Positions 12,182 to 44,135 are shown, counted from the stretch's first letter. The stretch is 64,000 bases of DNA from Galaxea fascicularis (GCA_948470475.1 OX419336.1:26223005-26287004), one strand, 5' to 3'. Numbers and translations are program-made. The notes: generated by a model from the sequence alone, not told the origin.

Positions 12182-12240
12182 TTCATTTGATTTCATATCC
12201 GTAGTTCACATATGATTTCTTTCATATGTATCATTCAAAA
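12182..12240 (+). repeat. SINE tail fragment
   Basis: CTTCATTTGATTTCATATCC and the following ATATGATTTCTTTCATATG...ATCATTCAA match the 3' part of the SINE at 10315-10521 with few changes. The tRNA-like head is missing. Confidence 0.7.
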
Positions 12241-12245
12241 TGATA

Positions 12246-12640
12246 CTACTTGTTGTTGGTGTTTTGAATGTAAAGACAAATTTTGCATCGTGAGCGCGCG
12301 CAATAAAAAATGTCTGGTTGCTCATTTGTTTTGAGTGCGCTTCTAACAAGAAAGTTGCCTGCGGTTTTGTCACGTTTGAATGTTAGTGGTGGTTGCGAAA
12401 GAAAGAGTAATTTAAAGTTATTTGGAATGATTGTTTTGACTACGTGATTATGAGGGTGAAAAGTGAGGATGAATGGAATTCTGTGATTCTTGACTTTTTG
12501 TGACGTTTGTAGAGCGGATTTGTAGGCGCGATGATGGCCCGCTTTGACCACGGAGAAAGGTAGCCACGTTTTTCGAAGAATTACAATACTGGCCTCAAAT
12601 GCACATTCATAAAGCGCATTAAAATTACAAGTCAAAGCGA
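12246..12640 (-). mobile_element. Penelope-like retroelement fragment
   Basis: The minus-strand frame reads FSVVKAGHHRAYKSALQTSQ, RIPFILTFHPHNHVVK, FKRDKTAGNFLVRSALKT and CARSRCKICLYI. That order (basic linker, 'hP.n..v', 'rdkt..nfLVRS', Cys-rich CaRcrC.iC) is what I know from the region between the RT thumb and the GIY-YIG endonuclease of Penelope-like elements. The frame ends at a stop before any GIY-YIG motif, so it is a truncated relic. An alternative is another RT family with the same linker. Confidence 0.65.
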
Positions 12641-13346
12641 TTGTTCGTTTTTTTATTAGTCATTACAATCGCGCTCTCCCCTTATCAATGTTGATAGCCA
12701 GTTTCATCTTTTCAGTGCACAACACGGCCACAAACCAACATTGAATGTGGGGGAGGGGGAAGAAACGGCCTTTCATTTAACTTTTCTAGCAGCTTCCCAA
12801 AATTTTTGTCCAGGATTGTGGTACGTTCCTCTGATTTGCTGGAAAAATCAGTCCTCAATACATAGACGTCGAAATTCCAGTTCTTCGAGAGACGTGTGCC
12901 AGTTCTTCGATTCGCTCTCACACAACGCTTGAAAACATAGGCTTTTGTGCTGCTCAGTCTACATTATCAACTCTGTGGAGAACACCATTTTTTTTTGTAC
13001 TCCCCTACCGACGCAGCACCAGTTTCTTTAGAAACTAACGCCTGGAGATTTAACGTAGCTCGTCTAAAGACGCAGATAACACCACATAGCTTCTTTAAGA
13101 ATAGCGAATAATTTTATTAGTTAAACAAATTAATTTCCTGTACAACGACGTTTTACAAAGAAAACTGTAGTTTCCCTGAACTAAATCGATTTAGTCCAGC
13201 GCACTTTAGCAAACTGCTTTGGTTACTTCCTTCTCTTGAAAACTCTAGTGGACGAGGATCCCGTTTAAGCAGCGGATGATTGACAACCTGACAAACGGGT
13301 ACAATCCCGCGGGTCTGACTGCCGGAATATCTACAATATGTGATGT

Positions 13347-34775
<21,429 letters not shown>

Positions 34776-34863
34776 GGTTTTAAATTAAGCTACAGTTGTT
34801 TATGAACTTGAATCAAAGTTTTTGTTGCCAGATGACGACGTTACATTCACGATTGAGATGGAT

Positions 34864-34905
34864 TCACATCACAGAATTCTTTCTACCAACAGTCGCTTCC
34901 GCCAT
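34864..34905 (-). promoter_or_regulatory. ATGGCGGAAG motif and short upstream open frame in the POLR2B leader region
   Basis: ATGGCGGAAGCG on the minus strand, about 130 bp before the POLR2B start, resembles the YY1-type motif common at housekeeping promoters. If transcribed it opens a 13-codon frame ending TGA at 34864-34866. Whether this lies in the transcript is unknown. Confidence 0.35.
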
Positions 34906-35511
34906 TGCAGCCGAAGCTACCGGAGATTGAGTGAGGACTGGTAATGAATCTAGCCCACAGGATCACCATCTTTTCAACTGTCCGGGAACTCGTCAATGTC
35001 AAAAAGATAAAATAGAATAAATTAAAACAAAATAAAGCCAATACCTAATATAGGATACACGTTGACAACGCGAACAAAATTTACTCTACTCTAAATCAAC
35101 GCCAATTTGTCAAAAGTTAGATTTACATGCATTAACTTAACGCGAATTTTTCGATAAGCATCTTACTTTCTTTACTGCGATTTTCATAGATCTGCAAACT
35201 CGCACTTTACATTTTTGAATGCCAAACTGCGTTTTGGCTTCCGTCAATAAAACCTTCCAAGACAAGTCTACGGATGTTTCTAAGTTTTTTTTACAACCGA
35301 AAATTTGGTTTTGAACCCTAACTAGACCCTATCAATTCAAAGCCTTCGTGAAATTACCAAGAGCTGCTCACTCGTTTGATTGCGGAAACCAAACCTCAGT
35401 TTGTTGCAGTGACACAAATTTGCTGCACTTACAAAATCTCCGATCAAGTTCCGATTAACGTTATTAACAATATTTGGATCTGACCGTTCAACGGCAGTTT
35501 ACATTGGCAAA

Positions 35512-36217
35512 GGTTGTTTACCATTTACATGGCAGGGGCATAGCCGGGGGAGGCGTTCCAGGGGTTCCGGACCTCCCCCCTTCTGGCGCCAAGGAACCCC
35601 CCTTCTATTTTTAACAGTGATTTTATCCCAGCACGAGTGTAATGGACTCTCGATTCCTGAAATTCTTCGTTTTGTTCTATGCTTACAATAAGTACGGTGA
35701 ACGTCACTGTGGTATCTATTTGTACGTACGTATTCACAGGCAGCCCAAGCTCTCTTTGTGAACCACATAAGGAACATAAGGCCTTTGTATGGGATTTTCT
35801 ACAACATATCCATGGAAGTAGTTAAAAGTGGAAATATTCAATAAAAATGGCTTATCTTATTCCATACGTGTGTTGTTTGCTCCTGGTGTCGTTATTTTAC
35901 CGATTTAACTTGATTTAAGCGATTTTTTTAAACCTGGTTTTCTCTGAATAAAGAGGAGACAAGGCTTGTCTCCTCTTTATTCAGAGAATATTTCCACTTT
36001 TAACTACCTCCATGGATATCTTGTAGAAAATCCCTTTTAATTCGAAGCCATATTGTGTACCTTGCGTGGTTCACAAAGAGAGCTTGCGCTGCCTGTGTCC
36101 GAATATTTGGGAAATTTTCCGGTGAGGAACACCAAAATAGCCTTACCATTTACGTTCCAACCGAATTTTCCGAATTTTTTTTTGTAAATGTGAACACCCG
36201 GTAAATGGCTAACAACC
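35512..36217. mobile_element. DNA transposon relic, same family as 17692-18044, with internal nested insertion
   Basis: Left end GGTTGTTTACCATTTACATG, right end GTAAATGGCTAACAACC (inverted match). The right subterminal part 36118-36190 matches the copy at 17948-18030. The middle is replaced by unrelated sequence including a C/G-run repeat (35540-35600) and a large inverted repeat centred on 35964. Confidence 0.7.
35741..36095. repeat. Large inverted repeat with a 47-bp central palindrome
   Basis: Arms 35741-35842 and about 35985-36095 are imperfect reverse complements (for example TGGAAGTAGTTAAAAGTGGA against TCCACTTTTAACTACCTCCA). Near the centre, 35941-35963 and 35965-35987 form a perfect 23-bp palindrome around one base (CTCTGAATAAAGAGGAGACA inward). 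Confidence 0.85.
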
Positions 36218-37704
36218 AAAGTTTCCCAGATAGTAAACCTGTGCGCGACCTGCCAAGAGCGCAATGCATTGTTGTTACAAAACTAATCTGCGTGCAAATT
36301 ACCGCAAAGCGAAGAAGACGCCGAAAGTCAAGACAACAAAAGGTGGATATTTTATTCATATCACGGCGGTGCTGCCTACCTCGTGGAAAGTCCCGATGGA
36401 ACCATAAAAACAAAGTGAAAGGTAACGGATTATTTCATTTCTTACTGCTGGCCCTTCTTTCGTATGAGAGGAAACCAAGCCTTCGTGATTATGAAGTGAG
36501 TTTGGCTAATGAACTCCTTGTGGCAGGTTTCGATGGTAACCAAATTACAATCGATCAGTGACCACACGTTTTCAAAGATATTTTAGTTCAAAAAGTCGCA
36601 CAAACTCACCGTTCTTTCTGTTTACTAATACATTAGGCCGGCCGGTGAGTTTCGCTGTCTTCGGAAAGGAATTGGCATGAAATTCGAAACTTCAATACGT
36701 TTCGAAATCGACAATCGTCAACTTTAGCACGCCATTGTATTAGAAAGGTAATTTCCTGTGGATGCTTGATGCTAAACGTACAAAAATACATTATAATTTT
36801 TGATACCGAAAACATTTCAAATTAACCTGTTGAACAGTTATTTTAAGCGAATGACGTGTCTTCTGAATCAGTCGAATCGTGTGTGAGAATCTTGCGATTC
36901 AAGATCAAGTTCTTTTTTGCCATCCTCGAACATTCCTTTGTCACGAATTTAATAGCAACAGAAGGTCATTGTCGAATAGTTCGGCACCTTTCTCTCACGC
37001 TCTTCAACAGTGTACTTGTAAAGCATCGTATCTTAAGTAAGGTCTCGTGAAATCGGAAGGAAAAATAATGCGTGGACTATGGGAACGTATTTTATAAGAA
37101 CGCCTCTATCGAATACTTAGCTTACATATATACATACATACAATAATTGAAATCCTTTTGAAATTATTTCATCTCTAATTCAACGGAAAATAGGTGACTT
37201 CGTTTATAATTGATTAAATATATCGCTGCCTCAGAGTTCTAGATTGATGATAAATTGAATCGAAGAAGAAGGTCAGGTTTTCTTTGACGCGCAAAGGTGA
37301 AGCTGCATACAAACGCGTTGAAAGCTCGCGAATTATCCTTCAAAGATATGAGCATTTTACTGCAATAAAACTTTACGTGGTTACCTTTTGTATGCCTATT
37401 TAATGTTGTTTTCAAACAAGATTGCGATTTCTAGATCATTAAAATAACAGTTTGATGGCACGTTTTCGTTTGTACGTTCACAAAGCTAGCCACTTTTGAA
37501 AGGTAAACATGTTTGACAACTTATTCCGACAAAGCGACCGATGTTTGGCCAGTGGCAACTCTGCCATTTCAAACAAACAGAAAATTAAAATTTAGTGAGA
37601 AGTGGTAATTTGCAAGTACTGCTTGTAGAGGCCTTAGGATTATGATTCTGATGAACTTTTCAAAATATAATACATGGGATCAAGGCTTGGCGTTACAATC
37701 AAAC

Positions 37705-38128
37705 TTGAAGCAATCCAGAAAACTGCTCTATTTGGAACAGCTGGACCATGACTAAACGTTTTGTCCCTTCAGAGACTCAGGAGAGAACTCCCTTAGGACC
37801 TTTACATGTAGAAACTTGTTGTTGCTTGCTCCCAAGGGTAAATTATTGACCAGGCAAATACATCTTGTGTAAACCTGAGATACTACTACAATAATAATGA
37901 TGATAATAATAATGATGATGATGATGAAATTTGGAAATTGAGGTTGAGAGAATGCAGGGGCTCAAAATTACAATAGTCCCAGTGGTAATGGGAGCCCTTG
38001 GTACCATCAAGAAGCACATGAAAAACTACACCAACAAAATCCCTGGCAACATCAATGTATATGAACTCCAGAAAATAACTCTCCTTTCCTCAGTCCATCT
38101 TCTCAGGCAGGTCCTCTCTATCAAGTAG
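37705..38128 (+). mobile_element. LINE-like reverse-transcriptase C-terminal tails
   Basis: 37929-38128 encodes EIEVERMQGLKITIVPVVMG, ALGTIKKHMKNY, IPGNINVYELQKITLL and a final LLRQVLSIK before a stop. This 'Ei..ermw..k..viPvviGalG.i.k.l..yl..ipg......lQk.alLg.ahilr.vL' pattern is the tail of a retrotransposon RT that I recognise from cnidarian genomes. A second partial tail (IQKTALFGTAG) lies at about 37710-37750. Trinucleotide runs (AAT/GAT)n at 37888-37928 and 38225-38255 look like the 3' tails. Confidence 0.65.
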
Positions 38129-38357
38129 AAACCCTCTTTCCCTCCCAAAGTCCATGGTTTTGGACTCAGATGTTGCAATTACACTAGTACATGTATATCT
38201 ATTATAATCATTTTAATAATGATTGTAATAATAATAATAATAATAATAATACATGTGATAATAATCCAAAATACTTCATGACTGTTTTCATTTTCATATT
38301 CATGATTACCTTTGTAAGTTATACAAATGTAGTTAACGCCCAAGTTGCAAATGGAGG

Positions 38358-38510
38358 TTGGGTGCCCAGGGACCCAGGGGCTGCAACCGCAATGACACCC
38401 CAAGGTGAAAGAGCCCCGAGTGACCAGTACAACCTGCAACCCAGCCATGAGCCCCAGGCGCAAGCCCCTATAGCACCGGTCACACAGAAGCCCAAAGGCC
38501 CTGTGGAAAT
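38358..38510. repeat. GC-rich dispersed repeat, second copy
   Basis: Related to 18866-19060 by the shared words CCCAGGGACCCAGGGG / CCTGGGATGTCCAGGGG, ACCCAGCCA(C/T)GAGCCCC and CACACCG/CACACAG. It follows the LINE tail at 38128 and may be part of that element's 3' end. The open frame across it (38191-38577) begins with a poly-Asn run from (AAT)n. Confidence 0.5.
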
Positions 38511-38912
38511 CAACAAACCAACGACGGAAGACAATAACAAAACTGATCATAATAACAATAAAAATAATGACAACTAATACCAGTACATGTAAGACAATAA
38601 AATAGAACCCAGAGAAGGAATCCCTAAGCCAAGGAGGGTGGGAGGGGACGAGGAAAACGCAAGGAAACTTCCCACACCAACGCTACGCCTGAAAAACACG
38701 GTACGCTTGAAAGGCACAAAGCCGAGCAAAATGATACATTACGAAAGCACATGCACTGGCGCACGCAAACACTTATACAGAATACCGCTGGGCAGGAAGG
38801 CACCCTCAGGCACAGAACAGCCCTCCAAAACGCTAGGAAGTACGCCACCACGCTAACCACAACGCTACAACGCCACGCCGGCTACACAATGGGGATACGC
38901 AATAAAAACGGC

Positions 38913-39051
38913 TCATCCTCGGTGTAAAAACCTGTGAAGCTCACAAGTGACGTAAAACAAAGACAACAAAACATAAACAATTAATAGCGCGAAGCAAAAC
39001 AATAACTCCTAAAACAAAGAAAAACACGTCAGGTTTTTACACCGAGGATGA
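38913..39051. mobile_element. MITE with 22-bp perfect terminal inverted repeats
   Basis: TCATCCTCGGTGTAAAAACC (38913 on) is matched by GGTTTTTACACCGAGGATGA at the right end, perfect for 22 bp. The element is 139 bp and non-coding, upstream of the 440-residue gene. Confidence 0.8.
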
Positions 39052-39260
39052 CCCATAAAAACACCTAATTTAACAGCAGATAGCTCCAGGTCGTTAACTA
39101 AGTTAAAATGTCATTTAACTACATGTATATCAAAACGCATCTTAGTTCTTAATTTTACAATCATGTACAACTGTAGGATTGAAACTGTGTTTGAAAGTTG
39201 TTGTAAACAAGAACATTTTTTTTTATTTTTCCTATCAAAGAAAGCATCTAGCAGAGAAAA

Positions 39261-40583
39261 ATGGGCATATCTGCAAGCATAGCACATTCATCAAGAAAGT
39301 ACCGTACCAATGAGGAGTTGCCACGTTCCCAGAGGTCCAGACATTCAGCAATTGATGTTGAAGAAGGCAATGAAGATGACTTGGCCAGTGTATCAAGTTT
39401 TAGGCCATCAAGCCCATTAGCACATCAAGATGCAAGGGCCTTTACCTTGGATCCAGCAAGAGCTAAATTGCGAGAACCAAGGCCACATGTTAACAGGCAC
39501 AGCTACTATAGCAACTATGAGAATGGCAGTGTTGCTGGCAACAGGCACCTTTATCAGGGAAGTTTAGAGCGTGGGTCAAGAGGTGGGAACAGTTCATATT
39601 CCACGTATAGTCTAACCAGAGCACCAGGACCAAGAGCTTTGGTTTCACAGAGTAGTTCCAGCATGTATACACCTGTTCGGACCATGCGAGATGTCAGGGA
39701 GTATTTGATGTGTAATCCAGAGCTACTGGCCGGCAAGAAAAACAGGCCAGTCAGGCAGCCTGTTGAAAGTGATCTATATGGGCTGTCTAACAATCGCAAG
39801 CAGATGAAAACAAAACAGAATGTTTACATGGGACTTATAAACCCTCCAGTAATCTATGGTATGGGTGCAAGACCAGATGATCGACAACTAAAAGTCGATC
39901 AGAAGTTGTATCTGAACCTTGTGCATCCAACTATGAGAGCTAACGAGTATCACAACCAAGCTATCAGATCTCGTCCTCCACTTAAACAGGACAGCATGGT
40001 AGTTGTAAGGAAAGGTGATTATTTAAGGCAACCTAATGGTCACATTAGAAGACCACCACCCCAAATGCAAGTTTCGAGAGTCCAGGAAGCACCCACATTT
40101 AAAAGTATTCCCGAACATATGCATCGTGAAAGAACAATCTCGGGTGCTTCACAGAAGAGTAGAGGTATTCCTAATCCTTTACATCATGATAGAACGATTG
40201 CAGCTCCTTCACAGAAGAGTAAGGGTCATGCACAAAGCTCAGCCAAGAGGACTGTAAAAAGGGGAAGTAATGACTACATCAGTTTCCCAGACATTGGTGA
40301 GGAGCGATTGTCAAGTCGGTCTGTTAAAAGTGAGCAACAAACACCAAGGTACAGACACATGAATGGTTTTGTTAAACATGAGTATTCTCCAAAGAAGACA
40401 ACGAAAAAATTCATAGACAAGGAAAATGATGAAGTGGTTTTCACCTTCAATGTGGATGATCTTGAGTTAAAGAAAAAGTCAAGTGAGGAATCAGAACAGG
40501 TTGTGCCACTTTACTTCAGGAAATCTCTGGCTTACAGTCCAAAGTATGAATATAGTGAAGATCTATTGTCAAGTCCTTTGTGA
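39261..40583 (+). CDS. Uncharacterised 440-residue protein, possibly N-myristoylated
   Basis: I do not recognise this protein. It is one open frame of 440 codons. The N-terminus MGISAS fits the MGxxxS rule for N-myristoylation, so it may sit on a membrane; there is no signal peptide or transmembrane segment. The rest is rich in Ser, Arg, Lys, Tyr and Pro and looks mostly disordered. Internal repeats are visible: NVYMGLINPPV against KLYLNLVHPTM (about residues 187 and 218), and HRERTISGASQKSRG against HHDRTIAAPSQKSKG (about 290 and 309). The C-terminus has the acidic patch DKENDEVVFTFNVDDLELKK. A polypyrimidine stretch and AG at 39215-39251 suggest a 5' untranslated intron just before the ATG. 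Length, codon quality and low-repeat sequence make a real gene likely; function is unknown, and a cytoskeletal or ciliary role is only a guess. Confidence 0.75.
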   Translation: MGISASIAHSSRKYRTNEELPRSQRSRHSAIDVEEGNEDDLASVSSFRPSSPLAHQDARAFTLDPARAKLREPRPHVNRHSYYSNYENGSVAGNRHLYQGSLERGSRGGNSSYSTYSLTRAPGPRALVSQSSSSMYTPVRTMRDVREYLMCNPELLAGKKNRPVRQPVESDLYGLSNNRKQMKTKQNVYMGLINPPVIYGMGARPDDRQLKVDQKLYLNLVHPTMRANEYHNQAIRSRPPLKQDSMVVVRKGDYLRQPNGHIRRPPPQMQVSRVQEAPTFKSIPEHMHRERTISGASQKSRGIPNPLHHDRTIAAPSQKSKGHAQSSAKRTVKRGSNDYISFPDIGEERLSSRSVKSEQQTPRYRHMNGFVKHEYSPKKTTKKFIDKENDEVVFTFNVDDLELKKKSSEESEQVVPLYFRKSLAYSPKYEYSEDLLSSPL

Positions 40584-40840
40584 AGTTGTACAATGGCAGA
40601 CTCAATTGCAGTGAGTAAGACACAATGTTGCTGTTAGTTTATATGGCTGGTATTCCTGATTTATCAGCTTTTCTTGTGAAGCTGTGAATTGAAAATGTTT
40701 TCTTGCTGTTAAGATGGACATACAGTAATTCAGGATGGCCCAAACTCAAGCTGGACTCGACACAAGCATCAAGAGTTGCATGTGCTAGAACCAGATTCCG
40801 GGCTCATGGTGGGGCCCAAGCTTAATGGTGATGGAAGATC

Positions 40841-41000
40841 TACAGTACCGCTCAAAAGTAAGTTACCAGTCGCGTCGCGTTTCCTGCGCGACGCGATTCG
40901 CGTAGCGCGAGACTCATTGACTTACAGTTTTTACGATGTCGTGCACTACACGATTCGCGTAGCGCGCGACGGTGGTAACTTACTTTTGAGCGGTACTGTA
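40841..41000. mobile_element. Mariner-like MITE with perfect 28-bp inverted ends
   Basis: TACAGTACCGCTCAAAAGTA continues to AGTTACCA and is repeated exactly in inverted orientation at the right end (...TACTTTTGAGCGGTACTGTA). The outer TA on each side would be the target duplication, leaving CAGTACCGCTC ends, as in Tc1/mariner-derived MITEs. The interior has CG-rich palindromes around ATTCGCGTAGCGCG. Confidence 0.85.
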
Positions 41001-42683
41001 CTTGTAATTAAGTTAATTAATTTTATCACACTGTCTTAACATTCATTCAAACATGAGAAAAAAAAAACTTGTTGATTTACATGTACCAGTATTTCTCACT
41101 GAAGGTTGTTCATACAAAGGTTTCATTAATTTGTACATGCACATGTAGCGTTCAACACCCATGTCTCACCCATACAGATGTTTCTTAGTTTATCCTGTTG
41201 AACATTTTAGTGCTGTTATGTGGCCAAGATGGGATTACAGTGAAGGTTTCCATCTATCCCCAGCCACCAGCAGTTTTTTTTTTTGGATTACATGTATGAC
41301 AAAGAGTCCTACAGCTGTACAATGTTGAAGGCACAGAGTGCTCAGTGTTTGGGGGGGGAGTGTGTTACTCTTGGAGAGATACTACATGTTTATGAAATGG
41401 AATTTCCAAACCTTATAAAGTTCTGTGGAAAACCAAGAATGCAAATAATTTTCCATAGAAATTAACTTGAATAAGATAAATACAAAATCCATACCACAGT
41501 CCTTTAAAACATGATTCTAAAGATTAGTTTTGTAATTAAGAAATAAAAGTAGCTAGAGTAGATTTTTATCAATTACTTGTGTGTTTTTAAAAAAATTACT
41601 AATTCTACATGTATTAAAATTAATCATAGTTCTGCTGCAGGGTTTTGTACTTTCATACAAATATACAAAACCTGCTTCAGGTTGACTTTATTTTGTTCAG
41701 TTGTACTTCTGTGCAGTGTTTTACTTCGTGTAACTTGAAATACAGGCTGTAGGGTTTAATTTCATTTTCATTTTACCCAGACATACATGTACACTATACA
41801 TTTTATTAAAAGTTATCCAGCGAATGGAAGGTCTGGGTCTCATTACAGCCTCTATTTGTGTTGGGTTTCCACAAGTTGGAATTAAACGTGCAAATCAAAA
41901 AATTATGTGCACTGCTCCTGTCTCTTCTCCTGGAGGAAAACTGTGTTTTTATGAGATTATAATTATCTGAAGTTAGCCTTTATTACCAGCTGCTGTTTTG
42001 GGAAATGAGCCCATGCTCAGACCTGAGTGAACAGCAAATTTTGAGCCTAATCTGAAGAAAAAGGGAATGTGTTAAATTTCAGTTGTCAGGTTACAAACCT
42101 TGTATTATTCAGTGAAGAGTTAAGTACATGTAGTCCGTTAGTATTTTCTTAAATACAAGTGATCTGACTGAGCAGAAGCTGTGGCTCTTCCAACTTTCCA
42201 ATTCATGCATTAGATTATTATCTCACATTATGGAGTGATATGTTTCCAAACGATTTCTTGAAAGTTGGAGTTTCTGAATTGTGTTTGAAGTCAGGAAATT
42301 TCTAAATTCTACCTGCAAGTCAGTTAAAAGTCAGGGAATTTCACTTTTGTCTAGCCATATGGTTTGGGAATGAGATTCCTTGGTAGTAAAGGTGTTCTTG
42401 TTTCAAAAAATCCTACAAAGGAATTGATTTCTATGTCTTCACTTCTGGTTTTATTGTTACGATTTGCCTTGCATGGTCAATGAAAATTGGTCTTTGGTCA
42501 GTGAGAAGTAAGGGAATTTTTTCTATCCCAATGAGTGGCAACCCCATTATTTGCAACAGGCCAAAAACACTCTCCCCATGAAGGAAGCTCATACATTTAC
42601 ACATTTCTTACCGGTAGGTACCTTAACAAGTTCTACTTTGGCAGCATTGCCATTGCAGTTGCCAACATTCTGCTAAAAGCTAA

Positions 42684-42730
42684 CCTGCAATCAGGCATTT
42701 TTTATCAACCTCTGGAGACGATGGAGGAGA
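42684..42730. repeat. Fragment related to the MITE at 59251
   Basis: TAACCTGCAATCAGGCATT resembles the left end TAACCTGCGATCAGGCGTT at 59251. Only the left part is present. Confidence 0.4.
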
Positions 42731-42813
42731 GTAATCCCAGAAAGGGTACTCAGGATTTCAAGTAACTGGGATGATCAAAGAATTTTTTGGGTTTAAAAGT
42801 TTCAATTCCAAAA

Positions 42814-42839
42814 TTTTTTTTTTTTGGGGGGGGGGGGGG
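42814..42839. repeat. Homopolymer tract T12G14
   Basis: Twelve T followed by fourteen G. Such tracts are prone to assembly and sequencing length error. Confidence 0.9.
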
Positions 42840-42961
42840 TTAGGAAAATTTGGCTAGTATTTCTTTGTGTGGTTTGATTCAAGTTAGGATTTTTTTTAGT
42901 GTTCAAGACAATCTGAAGATTCGTGGTAGTGCCCGTCCATCCTAACTGTTCAGATCCTTAA

Positions 42962-43099
42962 GATCCTTTGCATAAATGGCACCTCAATTTGAATAACAAT
43001 ACTTTATACATCCTTAGCCTCGTGTTTACGTTTCTGGACAAAGGATTTTTCACTTTAATGTGAGGCTTGTGATGTACATTGCCATTTATGCGAAAGGTC
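42962..43099. mobile_element. Small MITE
   Basis: GATCCTTTGCATAAATGGCA at the left is matched in inverted form by TGCCATTTATGCGAAAGGT at the right with few changes. About 138 bp, non-coding. Confidence 0.6.
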
Positions 43100-43689
43100 T
43101 ATAGTTCTGCAAATATAGTACAATCCTTTCTGGAAATTTTTTAGGTTCGGAGATTCGGCATGGAATTTTTTGGGGGTTAATTGTGGGTCCACAGATTTTT
43201 TGGGTTTCATTCAAAGCCCTGGGAGAACAAGAGAGGTCCTGGTCACAGAAAAGCTCATATTCCACCAGACATTACCATAAACAATCAAAACAAACAACCA
43301 GGTTTAATTAAGCAGACCCTTTAAATGTTAATTTTATTCAAAGGGCCTGTAGCAAAACCAACCTACAAGTATCTATAGATTTTCAAACGAAAAATGGGTT
43401 TTGTTTTGATGAATGAATTAACCTCTTATGAGGTCCTCTCTCCTCTCTCTTCTTCCCTTCCTTCCTTCCTTCCTTGCAGATTTTAATAAAAAAAGCTGAT
43501 CATAGGTTACAATAAGAGGTTTAACTGAAAGTAATCTGAACAACAACAGTTGAGAGTTGAGGGTTGATCTTCATTTCTGGCAATAATAATAATATACAAA
43601 TTAACACATATAGCATGATTTCCATCAACATGTTCAATTACACTTTACAGAAGAAGTTTCTAAAAAATTATAAGAAATATAAATATAAT

Positions 43690-43905
43690 ATACACAGATA
43701 AAACTTAAGACACTAATTTAAAAAAGATTTGCACAAAACATAAACATTTAATGTATTCAATAAGATTGTGGTTGTTTTATGTCCTGTGGTAGGTTTTTCC
43801 ACAACCTTGGAACGGCAAACATAAAAGCAAAGTCTCCAAGTGTCTTTTGTGGAGGAAAGTAAAGTAACAGAAAGGTGTTGCAACACAAATAAGAGAGATG
43901 TGAAT
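43690..43905 (-). mobile_element. LINE C-terminal fragment
   Basis: The minus strand reads TLGDFAFMFAVPRLWKNLPQ then DIKQPQSY before stops. This is the conserved 'tlGdrAFs.aaPrlWN.LP..ir' box at the end of CR1-like LINEs. Plus-strand AAT-rich sequence near 43580 may be its tail. It lies just downstream of the NRBF2 stop. Confidence 0.7.
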
Positions 43906-44095
43906 GGGGCCATATTATGGAACATCTGCACATTATTATGTACTACATTATGCAAGGACTCATTCATTCATAAAACCTGTTTCATGAAAAACAAAAACAA
44001 CATGGACAAACAAACAAAAATCATCCTAAAAATGGTAAACTTCAGATTGATCATGCACTCTGACCCTAATTTATCAATTTATAATAAATTATTAT

Positions 44096-44101
44096 TTTAT
44101 T
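44096..44101 (-). terminator. Candidate NRBF2 polyadenylation signal
   Basis: AATAAA on the minus strand about 35 bases after the NRBF2 stop codon. Use is unproven. Confidence 0.35.
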
Positions 44102-44135
44102 ACTTTCATACTGATGTCTCCTCCCAGTCAGTATG

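Larger units (their letters stand above)
9267..13346. other. Transposon-rich intergenic region between convergent genes
   Basis: The SLC22-type gene and POLR2B converge on this 4-kb gap. It contains a degenerate LINE (9657-10885) split by a SINE, a palindromic MITE (10921-11131), two C/G-run-rich repeats (11331-11790 and about 11960-12095), a SINE tail (12182-12240) and a Penelope-like fragment (12246-12640). From 9267 to 9650 and 12650 to 13340 I see nothing recognisable. Confidence 0.7.
34931..39260. other. Repeat-containing intergenic region between POLR2B and the 440-residue gene
   Basis: No conserved gene seen. Content: a transposon at 35512-36217 with nested inverted repeats, a LINE tail at 37705-38128 with trinucleotide tracts, a GC-rich repeat at 38358-38510 and a MITE at 38913-39051. 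At 36205-36561 there is a 118-codon plus frame, basic and without domain features, that I do not believe is a gene. 36600-37700 shows nothing recognisable. Confidence 0.6.
40584..44135. other. Intergenic region, 3' side of two convergent genes
   Basis: Contains a mariner-like MITE (40841-41000), a possible polyadenylation signal for the 440-residue gene (AATAAA at 41542), a T12G14 homopolymer tract (42814-42839), a small MITE (42962-43099), a (TTCC)n tract (43446-43476) and a LINE tail (43690-43905). 41050-42650 shows nothing else recognisable. Confidence 0.6.

Noticed and set aside
36205..36561. 118-codon basic open frame
   Set aside because: Begins inside a transposon terminus, has no domain, and an antisense frame covers part of it; treated as chance or repeat-derived.
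38191..38577. 128-codon open frame starting with an Asn run
   Set aside because: The Asn run is an (AAT)n tract and the rest is a dispersed GC-rich repeat after a LINE tail.
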